Positions 1 to 6,103 of a stretch of DNA of 8,365 nt are shown one piece after another. The notes beneath the pieces were generated by a model. The model worked only from the letters and a program-made list of their open reading frames with translations, was not told the DNA's origin and searched no databases. The DNA is from UMGS1889 sp900556055 (GTDB lineage Bacteria; Bacillota; Clostridia; Oscillospirales; Ruminococcaceae): contig CABQEV010000042.1 in NCBI GenBank assembly GCA_902463265.1, positions 1 to 8,365 of the forward strand, in the 5' to 3' direction. How positions within the stretch are numbered: position 1 is the first letter of the stretch; every line of letters starts with the position of its first letter. The position numbers were made by a program, and so were the translations under genes.

Positions 1-672
1 TGCTTTATAAATTTTTTTGTTGATTTTGTTGCACTTGACTTGACAATCTATCCTTATATTATTTAAGTCCAGGTATAAAGTTAATAAATTCTTAAAATCA
101 GCCAAAAAGCTTATATCCGTAAGAGGCTCACTGAGTTTATATCTATAAGCCGACTCATCAGTTTCTAAACTGAATGAATAATTATCAGTATCGGGTCCGA
201 TCAACCACAGCTCCGTAATATTAGTAGGTATCTCAAACCCCTGAACATTAACATACTTTACCTCTTCGGGTTCGGCAGCCGTTGTTACCTCAGCAGTCGT
301 TGTTTCCGAAGTTACTGTAGTTTCCGCATTCTCCCCATTCAGCAAAGCAAGCCTCGCCTGCAATCTCTCATCACCCGTAAGCTCAAAGCCGTTTTTCAGC
401 GTTTCTATCGCCTTGTCAATATCCCCCGACTTCTCATAAGCCTCGGCAAGTCCGAGATATGCATCCACATTCATCGGGTCAAGCTCTATCACCTTGTTAA
501 ACTCGGCTATAGCACGTTCGTATTCCATTTCGACAAGATACTTCTGCGCAGTAGACAGCATTTCTGTCACTGTCTGCGGTGCGGTTTTCGGCATGAAAAT
601 TATTGCAAGTGCCGCTGCGATAATAATTACGGCTGCTATGGTTATATAAATAATTTTTCTTTTCTTAGTCAT
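1..672 (-). CDS. Membrane-anchored TPR protein with LRR-like C-terminus (3' end outside window)
   Basis: I read 224 codons from the ATG at 672 to the window edge without a stop, so the C-terminus is missing. AAAGGAG lies 8 nt upstream and supports this start. The N-terminus is basic (MTKKRK), followed by one hydrophobic segment at about residues 7-27, typical of a signal anchor that leaves the rest outside the cell. Residues 36-111 form two TPR-like helical units (AQKYLVEMEYERAIAEFNK; DAYLGLAEAYEKSGDIDKAI). A Thr/Glu/Ala linker covers about 113-138. From about 150 the text (ITELWLIG, LTDISFLADFKNLLTLYLD) resembles an internalin-type leucine-rich repeat. TPR and LRR modules bind proteins; no enzyme is suggested. 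It follows the phosphatase gene by 14 bp, so it is probably cotranscribed with it. Its TPR block is nearly identical to that of the gene at the other end of the window. Exact function is unknown; the LRR call is tentative. Confidence 0.8.
   Translation of the reverse strand, partial: MTKKRKIIYITIAAVIIIAAALAIIFMPKTAPQTVTEMLSTAQKYLVEMEYERAIAEFNKVIELDPMNVDAYLGLAEAYEKSGDIDKAIETLKNGFELTGDERLQARLALLNGENAETTVTSETTTAEVTTAAEPEEVKYVNVQGFEIPTNITELWLIGPDTDNYSFSLETDESAYRYKLSEPLTDISFLADFKNLLTLYLDLNNIRIDCQVKCNKINKKIYKA
341..484. repeat. TPR-coding direct repeat, copy 1 (with 8222-8365)
   Basis: 144 bp coding for the TPR unit that ends RLQARLALL. By my hand alignment it matches 8222-8365 without gaps at about 130 of 144 positions (near 90%). 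The match stops abruptly at the end of LALL, where the linkers diverge, which marks a module boundary. Confidence 0.85.
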
Positions 673-686
673 TATGAACTCTCCTT

Positions 687-1391
687 TTATCTGATCTTTA
701 CCGCTATTCCCGAATAATTATCCGCCGCCCCGCCCTTTTCGGCATTCCGCGAAAGCTTTCCGATAATATCCGACGGCTTTGCTGAAAATATAATTGCTTT
801 TTTTATATCCGTTTCGCTGTTATATCTGTAAAGTCCGTCGCTGCATATCAGAAAGACAGTTCTTTTCGGGATATTTCCCGTCCTGACATACAGTTCGCAG
901 CTTTCACGGCAGCCGACTGCGCTTATCAGCTTTCCGGAACGTTTTTCATCGGTTTCGGAAAACAGATTTCCCGCTGTCTGATCCATACTTTCCTGCCTTA
1001 ATCTCAGGGAATGATAGGAATATATCCTGCTGTCCCCCGAATTTATTGCGGCATATCTGTTTCCATAAACGAAAAGAATGGCGGCAGTTGTGCCGCACAT
1101 TCTTCCCTTTGCGGCATATTCCGCATATAGCTGACCGTTTACAAGGCTGACCGTTTCTTTCAGCCCTTCCTTCGCAATTTCAAAATCCGTTCCGGATAAC
1201 AAAAAGCTGTCCCACCGATCTTTCAGTGCGGCTGTCAGCCTGCTTCCTGCGATCTCTCCGCCGTAATGTCCGCCCATTCCGTCGGCTACGGCGAATATTC
1301 CAAGATCACCGTCAGCGGCAGCAAAAATGCTGTCCTCATTTTTCTGCCGCACCTTTCCCCTATCCGTATAATATGAAAAATCAATAATCAT
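687..1391 (-). CDS. PP2C-family Ser/Thr protein phosphatase
   Basis: 234 residues, the usual length of a stand-alone bacterial PP2C (PrpC/Stp type). The signature motifs appear in order: TDRGKVRQKNED (residues 9-20), VADGMGGH (35-42) with the metal-binding D37-G38, GTTAA (100-104), NSGDSRIY (117-124), LISAVG (155-160), SDGLY (184-188), and DNYSGIAV (224-231) with the late metal-binding Asp224. D20, D37, D185 and D224 are the expected Mg/Mn ligands, so the enzyme looks intact. Family knowledge: such enzymes remove phosphate from Ser/Thr targets of Hanks-type kinases. No signal peptide or TM segment is seen, so it should be cytoplasmic. It starts 11 bp after the stop of the VWA-FHA gene, with a modest AAAGGA ribosome site. 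That coupling suggests the FHA partner reads the phosphothreonine that this enzyme erases (inference). No kinase is in the window. Confidence 0.93.
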   Translation of the reverse strand: MIIDFSYYTDRGKVRQKNEDSIFAAADGDLGIFAVADGMGGHYGGEIAGSRLTAALKDRWDSFLLSGTDFEIAKEGLKETVSLVNGQLYAEYAAKGRMCGTTAAILFVYGNRYAAINSGDSRIYSYHSLRLRQESMDQTAGNLFSETDEKRSGKLISAVGCRESCELYVRTGNIPKRTVFLICSDGLYRYNSETDIKKAIIFSAKPSDIIGKLSRNAEKGGAADNYSGIAVKIR

Positions 1392-1402
1392 TTTCGTTTC
1401 CT

Positions 1403-2914
1403 TTATTTTATCGTTACACTGAAGCTGACACGACCCAACTTAATAATATCCGATGTATGAAGCTGCTGCGGCGATGTTATCACATTGTCATTAAGGTATG
1501 TCTTGTTCGATGAACCGAGATCCTCGATAAATACCCCTCCGTCTTCCTCATAAACTCTGCAGTGGGATTTGGATATACTCTTGTCATAGTCAATAACGAC
1601 AGTGCTGTATTCCGATGATCTGCCGATAACTATCTTTCCGACAACACTTATCTCGAATGTACGGTCTGGAGCCGCCGTATCTCTCAGCAGTATGACAGGT
1701 GCATGTGCATTCTTTGGTGCATTTGAATTTCTGATAAGCACTTCAGTTTCACCGCTGCGTGATGATGAAACTATCATTGTTTCACCGTTATCAGCAGGTT
1801 TCTCAGGAATATCCGTATGTTCGGAAACAGTTTTTTTGCTCAGCACAACAATAATAAAAACGACCGCACCTGCAATAACGACCGATGCCGCAATAATAAT
1901 TATTGTACGCAAAGATACAGGATCTGACTCATCTTTTTCATATTCATCGTCATCATCAGTTTCATATTCCGCATCTTGGGATATATCGGCAGATGTTTCC
2001 GTAATTTCAGTATCGGATGATACATCAATCCCCGTCTCTGCCATTGACATTCTGATATCAGCTATCACTCTGTCGCCGCCTATATTAAGCTCAACTGCCT
2101 TGACAGAACCGTCCAGCAGACTTTTGTCGGGATATACTCTGAAATGCAATGTTTTTTCAGCATCCTGCGAAATAACCGAAACCGCTTCGGCAGCTTCAGT
2201 GCCGCCGCCTATAACTATGTTTTCAGCCGATGATGCCCTTGCAAGCCTTGCTGTATTCTTTATCTCTTCAAGATTGGTTTTTCCGCTGTTTTCAAACGAA
2301 ACTGTATATACGGGAACAGGCATTTTTTCAAGCTGCATGATAACATCATCAATAGTAACTCCGTCTGCACTGTTCTCGCAGCCGTCTGAAATAAGCACTA
2401 TCCGCCTGTAGCAGTCATCATCGTCCGACATAAGATCCTCCGCTGCTGACAGCAGATTATCATAAATATGTGTATCATTGAAATCATAAGAAAGCTTGTC
2501 CGCTGCTTTGAGCAGATCATACTGCTTAGTTTCAAAACCGCAGAGATATTCGGGCGCATTGTCCGCACTGAACTGTGCAATGGAAAAATATTCATTATCC
2601 TGCTTTTGGTCTATGCATCCGAGCATAAGATCATATACCTTTTCCTTATATTCAGACATTGATCCCGATGAATCAATAAGAAAAAGCGTCCTGTATTCAT
2701 CTTCATCCGCATAAACATTTCCGACATACTCTGCCCTGCATTCAACACCTGCTATACGGCAGGAAATATCGTCAGAATTCTCCGCCTTAACATATATATC
2801 AACTATATTTCCGCCGCTTATATACTCCGCTGCAGCAATATCCTTTGCTGACGCATTGACCGAAAGCACCGCTGCTGCAATGAATGCCGAAAATCCCGCA
2901 AATAATCTTTTCAT
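1403..2914 (-). CDS. Signal peptide-VWA-TM-FHA membrane protein
   Basis: I place the start at the ATG at 2914, giving 503 residues. AAGGTGG sits 8 nt upstream and a clean signal peptide follows (MKRLFAGFSAFIAAAVLSVNASA, cut after about residue 23). The in-frame ATG at 2950 has no ribosome site and lies inside a hairpin. Residues about 75-250 are a von Willebrand A domain with a full metal site: DSSGS at 81-85, Thr148, and ISDG with Asp177. An acidic stretch (about 318-331) precedes a single TM helix at about 336-358. After a linker, residues about 419-503 are an FHA domain with GRS (431-433), SKSH (448-451) and DLGSSNKTYLN (465-475), the phosphothreonine-binding signature. The expected topology is VWA outside and FHA in the cytoplasm, which suits transmembrane signalling. 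Six cysteines occur in the predicted outer part. The PP2C gene follows directly. No close named homologue is recognised. Confidence 0.92.
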   Translation of the reverse strand: MKRLFAGFSAFIAAAVLSVNASAKDIAAAEYISGGNIVDIYVKAENSDDISCRIAGVECRAEYVGNVYADEDEYRTLFLIDSSGSMSEYKEKVYDLMLGCIDQKQDNEYFSIAQFSADNAPEYLCGFETKQYDLLKAADKLSYDFNDTHIYDNLLSAAEDLMSDDDDCYRRIVLISDGCENSADGVTIDDVIMQLEKMPVPVYTVSFENSGKTNLEEIKNTARLARASSAENIVIGGGTEAAEAVSVISQDAEKTLHFRVYPDKSLLDGSVKAVELNIGGDRVIADIRMSMAETGIDVSSDTEITETSADISQDAEYETDDDDEYEKDESDPVSLRTIIIIAASVVIAGAVVFIIVVLSKKTVSEHTDIPEKPADNGETMIVSSSRSGETEVLIRNSNAPKNAHAPVILLRDTAAPDRTFEISVVGKIVIGRSSEYSTVVIDYDKSISKSHCRVYEEDGGVFIEDLGSSNKTYLNDNVITSPQQLHTSDIIKLGRVSFSVTIK

Positions 2915-2922
2915 ATATTTTT

Positions 2923-2929
2923 CCACCTT
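2923..2929 (-). promoter_or_regulatory. Ribosome binding site fixing the VWA-FHA start
   Basis: AAGGTGG reads on the minus strand 8 nt before the ATG at 2914. It selects the start that yields a signal peptide over the in-frame ATG at 2950, which has nothing comparable upstream. Confidence 0.7.
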
Positions 2930-2942
2930 ATTATACGCATTA

Positions 2943-2993
2943 AAACGCATAAGGAAACAGCAAAAATTTCTGTTTCCTTATGACTGTGCGTTT
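2943..2993 (-). terminator. Hairpin after the DUF4176 gene, probable terminator or attenuator
   Basis: A perfect 13-bp inverted repeat (CATAAGGAAACAG at 2948-2960, its complement at 2970-2982) encloses a 9-nt loop. A lower 5-bp stem (AAACG at 2943-2947 with CGTTT at 2989-2993) closes it, with a 6-nt bulge on one side. In the minus-strand transcript the upper stem is followed by CGTTTTAATG, a short U-run. The lower stem overlaps the TAA stop of the DUF4176 gene. It separates the WXG100/effector cassette from the VWA-FHA/PP2C genes. The U-tract is weak, so partial termination, or an mRNA 3'-end stabiliser, is possible. Confidence 0.6.
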
Positions 2994-3297
2994 AGTTTTC
3001 GTCCAAATTATCCTCTTCTTCATCAGCCTTGTCAAGACCATTAAGCGTAATGAACATTTCCTTCATGTAAGCAAGTCCTTCAGCGTCCTGAAGTCCGATA
3101 AAATGCATAAGCTCTATGCTTCCATGATCAAAAAGAATAAATTTTTCAGGATCAATAAGTCCCTGAGGATAATGTACAGCCGCATAATCCCACTGCTTTC
3201 CGTCATCTGCAGCACTCATCAGATGACCTACTATCATGACCTTCTGCGGAACATCCTTAAGCTTGACCACCGAACCTATCGGCAATAATTTTTTCAT
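2992..3297 (-). CDS. DUF4176 domain protein, T7SS-associated accessory
   Basis: 101 residues from the ATG at 3297, with AAAGGAA about 11 nt upstream. It matches my memory of the DUF4176 family: an opening LPIGSVVKLK (5-14), a core strand VMIVGHL (20-26), DYAAVHYPQG (37-46), and a late FDHGSIELMHFIGLQDAEG block (56-74). It ends in an acidic tail (about 91-101). There is no signal peptide or TM segment, so it should be cytoplasmic. Family knowledge: DUF4176 genes recur beside LXG toxins and WXG100 genes of type VIIb systems and have been proposed as toxin accessory or chaperone proteins. Here the gene starts 19 bp after the stop of the effector-like gene, which fits that role. A function as immunity protein cannot be excluded, since no other candidate lies between it and the hairpin. 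Confidence 0.82.
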   Translation of the reverse strand: MKKLLPIGSVVKLKDVPQKVMIVGHLMSAADDGKQWDYAAVHYPQGLIDPEKFILFDHGSIELMHFIGLQDAEGLAYMKEMFITLNGLDKADEEEDNLDEN

Positions 3298-3316
3298 TTA
3301 TTGATCATTCCTTTCA

Positions 3317-4549
3317 TTATAACCATGTGTAGTAATCGTAACCATCATCAATTGTTACGCCAAGCGAGAAAAGTCCGAATGAAGCTTTGCCTTCAAGCGC
3401 AGCAGTCGATAACTTGATCGAATCTCCGAACTCCAATCCTGCATTTACGCCGCCGTCAAGCGAAACCCTTTCACCGTTTGAAATGTATCCAATGCTTGTT
3501 TCAACCTTGACAGCTGAAAGACCTACCTTGAAATCCGCTGACATATCAGCTCCCTTTGTAGACAAGGAACCCGACACTCCCGCTTTTGCATAAGCCTCAC
3601 CGACAGTATATTTATTTTCAACATATCCCCAGAGATCTCCCGCCATTCTCTTCCTGGTGACCTCATTGATAACAACTCCCGTAATAGTGACCTTCAAAGA
3701 ATCGGATGCACTCAGATTAATAAGATCCGCCAGCGTTTTGTCGGTTTTTATAGCTTCAAGATTGCCTTCCTTCAGCTTTCCTTCAAGCATCTTTAATTTG
3801 CTGAGGCTGAGATCGCCTTGATTTATCTCCAGCTTTCCCGCCGATGTCAGAATTGTTATGGTCGTATCGGTTATCTGATCATCGGGTATTCCGTATGAAT
3901 AGTTTATCTCTGTCAGCTTTCCTGTTGAGCCAAAAGTATTTCCCTCGCCTGTCAAAAGACTTGTATCATCTTCATAATCGGCTTTCTTCACCTTGCTGTA
4001 AAGGAAACCGCCTGATTCAGCGACTTTTTTGCGCATTTCCAGATATGCATTTTTTATCTCATCATATGCTTCTCTTGAAAGATCATAATCCGCATTCGTA
4101 TTATACATCGCTTCGATCGAATCATATATCTTCTGATATTCGGGAGACATCTGAGAATAAAGCTTATACTCATTCATCAGCTTTTTGAAATCCTCATGTG
4201 TCATCCTTACGCTTCCCCTGGGAGGAAGCCAGCCTGTTGCCTCAGCCGCAGCCGCCCAAAGATCGCCTGAAAATGTTTTTTTGGCGTTCAGCTCGTACAT
4301 TCCGATCCTTGAAGCTATCTTAGTCAGCGCATCTCTTTCTCTTCTCATGTGACGCATGCATTTATCAGCGGAATGTATGGCCTTGTTTGTTTTTTCGTTT
4401 ATCTGCCATATGCCGTATCCATGCAAAGCAGAGATCTTCATTCGCTCTATCCTGAGATCCCATGTCGTTTTTGAAAGATCTGCAATTATAGATTTATATT
4501 TATCCGCCTGCTCATTAAGCTGAGAAAGCTTAACATCAAACCTGCTCAT
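3317..4549 (-). CDS. Putative T7SS substrate/effector: helical N-terminus, beta-rich glycine-rich C-terminus
   Basis: 410 residues from the ATG at 4549, which has GGAGG 7 nt upstream; a TTG further upstream at 4567 is less likely. Residues 1 to about 95 are predicted helical and lack Pro, ending in MYELNAKKTF; length and pattern recall LXG/WXG-like targeting domains of T7SS toxins. Residues about 115-190 are a second helical stretch (FKKLMNEYKLY; EAYDEIKNAYLEMRKKV). From about 205 to the end, the sequence alternates polar and small residues with many Gly, Ser and Ala (EAYAKAGVSGSLSTKG, VSLDGGVNAGLEFGD) and reads as continuous beta structure, ending YDYYTWL. I see no nuclease, NADase, lipase or peptidase motif, and no signal peptide or TM helix. 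The start overlaps the partner gene by 14 bp and DUF4176 follows 19 bp later, as in LXG loci. Target and activity are unknown; a structural or adhesive secreted protein is an alternative. Confidence 0.68.
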   Translation of the reverse strand: MSRFDVKLSQLNEQADKYKSIIADLSKTTWDLRIERMKISALHGYGIWQINEKTNKAIHSADKCMRHMRRERDALTKIASRIGMYELNAKKTFSGDLWAAAAEATGWLPPRGSVRMTHEDFKKLMNEYKLYSQMSPEYQKIYDSIEAMYNTNADYDLSREAYDEIKNAYLEMRKKVAESGGFLYSKVKKADYEDDTSLLTGEGNTFGSTGKLTEINYSYGIPDDQITDTTITILTSAGKLEINQGDLSLSKLKMLEGKLKEGNLEAIKTDKTLADLINLSASDSLKVTITGVVINEVTRKRMAGDLWGYVENKYTVGEAYAKAGVSGSLSTKGADMSADFKVGLSAVKVETSIGYISNGERVSLDGGVNAGLEFGDSIKLSTAALEGKASFGLFSLGVTIDDGYDYYTWL

Positions 4550-4991
4550 GTTCACCCCTCCATTCAAAAATCAGATCGTCAAGCCATTCTTCTCTGGCAA
4601 TATAGTTTCCCGAATATATAGTATCCGAAAAAACCGGTAATGGTCCTGGTGATATCCTCGCTGCCGTATCATATTTCTTATCATTAAACAAATTCCGCTC
4701 AGGCAGCTTGCTGACAATATCAGCTGCAAGACGTTCGGTCTCCTCATAATGCTCTGTGATCCTTCTGAGCTTTTCGGCATTCTCCCGTATGTCATCACAG
4801 ACTCTCATGAGCTTCCGTATCTGTTCGTCCAGCTCGGATACTTCATATTGAAGGCTCATCTCACTGAGAATATCACGCTGATTTCTGAGCTTATAGATCT
4901 CTGACTCAGCATCTTCCGCAAGTGCGGTCATCTCCGTGTATATTTTCTCCGCATGTTCAAAAGAAAAAGAAATAGCATTTCCCGACAACAA
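4536..4991 (-). CDS. Small helical WXG-like partner protein, TTG start
   Basis: 151 residues if read from the TTG at 4991; a second TTG at 4988 would give 150. AGGTGA (5000-4995) matches the 16S tail and sits just upstream, and the first ATG (residue 21) has no ribosome site, so a TTG start is likely. Residues about 10-96 look almost wholly helical with heptad character (coiled-coil hairpin), with no WXG motif. YEETE at 82-86 fits the YxxxD/E export motif of T7SS substrates. A tail of about 55 residues (97-151) is less helical, contains Pro and Trp, and ends EWRGEHEQV. The gene overlaps the effector-like gene by 14 bp. This arrangement resembles the small helical targeting partners encoded before LXG toxins. 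I infer that it dimerises with the N-terminus of the effector-like protein and supplies the export signal. No family name is recognised. Confidence 0.75.
   Translation of the reverse strand: MLSGNAISFSFEHAEKIYTEMTALAEDAESEIYKLRNQRDILSEMSLQYEVSELDEQIRKLMRVCDDIRENAEKLRRITEHYEETERLAADIVSKLPERNLFNDKKYDTAARISPGPLPVFSDTIYSGNYIAREEWLDDLIFEWRGEHEQV
4555..4561 (-). promoter_or_regulatory. Ribosome binding site for the effector-like gene, inside the upstream gene
   Basis: GGAGGGG reads on the minus strand with the GGAGG core 7 nt before the ATG at 4549. It lies within the last codons of the helical partner gene, so the two proteins are probably made by coupled translation. It also excludes the in-frame TTG at 4567, which would sit upstream of this site. 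Confidence 0.75.
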
Positions 4992-4994
4992 AAA

Positions 4995-5000
4995 TCACCT
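4995..5000 (-). promoter_or_regulatory. Ribosome binding site supporting a TTG start
   Basis: AGGTGA, complementary to the 16S anti-SD tail, ends 3 nt before the TTG at 4991 and 6 nt before the TTG at 4988. Counting from its GG core, the second TTG has the more usual spacing (9 nt). Either start implies weak initiation relative to the strongly signalled WXG100 genes upstream. Confidence 0.6.
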
Positions 5001-5012
5001 GCCTTGTAATAC

Positions 5013-5055
5013 GGCGATATGCGCACGCCTGCAACTGAAGCGTACGCATCCCGCC
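5013..5055 (-). other. Very stable intergenic RNA hairpin between WXG100 genes and effector cassette
   Basis: The arms 5013-5028 and 5040-5055 are 16 nt each and pair at 15 positions (13 Watson-Crick, 2 G-U) with one mismatch; the loop is 11 nt (5029-5039). The arms are GC-rich (GCGTACGC facing GCGTGCGC). The stem begins 10 nt after the stop of the last WXG100 gene and ends 12 nt before the AGGTGA site of the next gene. No U-run follows, so a classical terminator is unlikely. It could act as an RNA-processing or stability element that separates levels of WXG100 and effector mRNA, or a translational regulator. Being intergenic, it is not explained by coding. Confidence 0.65.
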
Positions 5056-5065
5056 TGACGACTGA

Positions 5066-5089
5066 TCAGAATATATCCTTATCCGAAAG
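5066..5089. repeat. 24-bp near-identical repeat, copy 1 (with 6104-6127)
   Basis: The last 24 nt of this WXG100 gene, including its TGA, match the last 24 nt of the gene at 6104-6424 at 23 of 24 positions; only the seventh plus-strand base differs. They encode the common tail LSDKDIF. The rest of the two proteins is clearly diverged, so the tail is either under strong constraint or was recently copied. Confidence 0.85.
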
Positions 5090-5383
5090 GGCATTTACCT
5101 TGTTCTGCTGCTCCTGCTCCATTGTGTCATATGTCTGAGCTGCGGAATTAAGGTGCTGAACGTGTGTTTCAAGATTGTTCAGCGAATCGCTGATCTCACG
5201 CTTTACATTTGAATACTTATCAACATAAGCATTTCCCGAATCGGAATTCCATACCTCAGCAAGGCTTCTGGTCATCTGCTCCATCTCGTTCATAAGGGAT
5301 TCCATAGCAGCCTTTTCTGCCGAGATCTGTGAAGCTTTTTCTCTTACCTCAGCGGGTGTTACTTTTAAAATCAGATTAGCCAT
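5066..5383 (-). CDS. WXG100-family protein, fifth in the row (WNS variant)
   Basis: 105 residues from the ATG at 5383, with AAGGAA about 8 nt upstream. Two amphipathic helices (about 10-42 and 52-95) flank the turn at 45-50, where the motif reads W45-N-S47 with a Gly at position 50, rather than W-x-G. Y85-DTM-E89 near the C-terminus fits the YxxxD/E export motif. The protein ends LSDKDIF, a tail shared with the WXG100 protein encoded at 6104-6424. Family knowledge: WXG100 proteins are secreted four-helix-bundle dimers of T7SS, and some pair with larger effectors. It is the last of the five genes before the strong hairpin, with 27 bp separating it from the preceding one. Confidence 0.88.
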   Translation of the reverse strand: MANLILKVTPAEVREKASQISAEKAAMESLMNEMEQMTRSLAEVWNSDSGNAYVDKYSNVKREISDSLNNLETHVQHLNSAAQTYDTMEQEQQNKVNALSDKDIF

Positions 5384-5410
5384 AATGATTCTTCCTTTCT
5401 TTATCCGTAA

Positions 5411-5701
5411 TTACTTGATTATATTAACGACTTCCTGCTCACGCTCTGCATAAAGCTGTGCAGCCTTTACAACTGCCTGGCAGTATTCCTGCATTACCTG
5501 AGTGAGGGTGTTGTACTTAGTACGGTCCTCGTTCCACTGAGCGTTGAAGGTGTCATTCGCATTGCCGTCCCACATACCGTCAAGCTCTGCCTGCAGCTTG
5601 TAGATGTTGTTTACCTTCTGGTTCCATTCTTCGATCTTTGTGCTGATGCTCTGTGCCTTGCTCATCATTTCCTCGGGGATAACTCTTTTAATTTCAGCCA
5701 T
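5411..5701 (-). CDS. WXG100-family protein, fourth in the row (canonical WDG)
   Basis: 96 residues from the ATG at 5701, where AAAGGAG stands 9 nt upstream; an in-frame start at 5740 would add 13 residues with no such site. The motif W44-D-G46 sits between two helices (about 9-41 and 50-92), exactly as in EsxA/YukE. Y84-AER-E88 fits the YxxxD/E export motif. The length is the family's typical 95-100. Of the five in this row it is the closest to a standard EsxA-like protein, so it may be the general secreted component required for T7SS activity, with the others as specialised partners (inference). It opens MAEIKRVIPEE, and the third gene also opens MAEI. Confidence 0.93.
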   Translation of the reverse strand: MAEIKRVIPEEMMSKAQSISTKIEEWNQKVNNIYKLQAELDGMWDGNANDTFNAQWNEDRTKYNTLTQVMQEYCQAVVKAAQLYAEREQEVVNIIK

Positions 5702-5771
5702 GTGAAATCGCTCCTTTAAAATATATTTTATATTAAGCAATCCTGCCTAAACAGCTTGTTTATCTGCGGAC

Positions 5772-6074
5772 TTATCCGCCTGTAAAAAAGCTAATTACCG
5801 TCTTTTCCGCATTGTCAACCGCATCTGCTGTCGATCTGAGGCTTCTTGCAATATTTCCGACATTTTCGCTAAGATATGCAAGATCACGGGCAGTTTTTTC
5901 AACACATTCCGTGTAAGATGAGGTGTATGCGCTCTGCCACGCCTCCTCGACTTCTCCGGAAAGCTCGTACAGCCTTCTTGACAGCTCGGCATATGTATCG
6001 CAGCAATCCTGAACCTTTCTCGCCGAACCTCTGACTATGTTCAGATCAATGTTTATTCCGGGTATCTCAGCCAT
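5772..6074 (-). CDS. WXG100-like protein, third in the row (WQS variant, no YxxxE)
   Basis: 100 residues from the ATG at 6074; AAAGGAGGTG lies with its core 8 nt upstream and rules out the GTG at 6083. Two predicted helices (about 10-44 and 52-95) flank W46-Q-S48, so the Gly of WXG is replaced by Ser. The position where Tyr of YxxxD/E is expected reads V86-DNA-E90, so the canonical export motif is absent. It ends SFFTGG. In T7SS heterodimers usually only one partner carries the Tyr motif, so this protein may be exported as the passive partner of a neighbour (inference). A Cys pair (24-25) lies in the first helix. Confidence 0.85.
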   Translation of the reverse strand: MAEIPGINIDLNIVRGSARKVQDCCDTYAELSRRLYELSGEVEEAWQSAYTSSYTECVEKTARDLAYLSENVGNIARSLRSTADAVDNAEKTVISFFTGG

Positions 6075-6080
6075 TTTCAG

Positions 6081-6090
6081 CACCTCCTTT
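6081..6090 (-). promoter_or_regulatory. Strong ribosome binding site of third WXG100 gene
   Basis: AAAGGAGGTG is an almost perfect complement of the 16S 3' end, with AAGGAGG ending 8 nt before the ATG at 6074. The alternative GTG at 6083 overlaps the site itself and so cannot be the start. Confidence 0.8.
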
Positions 6091-6103
6091 CACTGTTTAT
6101 ACA

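Noticed and set aside
1602..2411. Plus-strand open frame of 269 codons
   Set aside because: It lies wholly antisense to the VWA-FHA gene, is dominated by Ser/Thr/Ile as expected from the complement of that gene, has no ribosome site and shows no domain.
2930..2935. TATAAT on the minus strand just before the VWA-FHA gene, as a promoter
   Set aside because: Initiation about 7 nt downstream would fall inside the ribosome site and remove it, and no -35 box stands at a usable distance.
2980..3288. Plus-strand open frame opposite the DUF4176 gene
   Set aside because: The minus-strand frame has clear family motifs and a ribosome site; the plus-strand frame has neither.
3844..4188. Plus-strand open frame of 114 codons opposite the effector-like gene, considered as a missing immunity gene
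   Set aside because: Leu/Ser/His-rich antisense composition, no ribosome site and wrong strand for the operon.
5717..5730. 14-bp AT-only palindrome (TAAAATATATTTTA) ahead of the fourth WXG100 gene
   Set aside because: Low complexity; it overlaps the AAAGGAG site and is likely just AT-rich leader sequence. Neither a promoter nor an operator can be supported.
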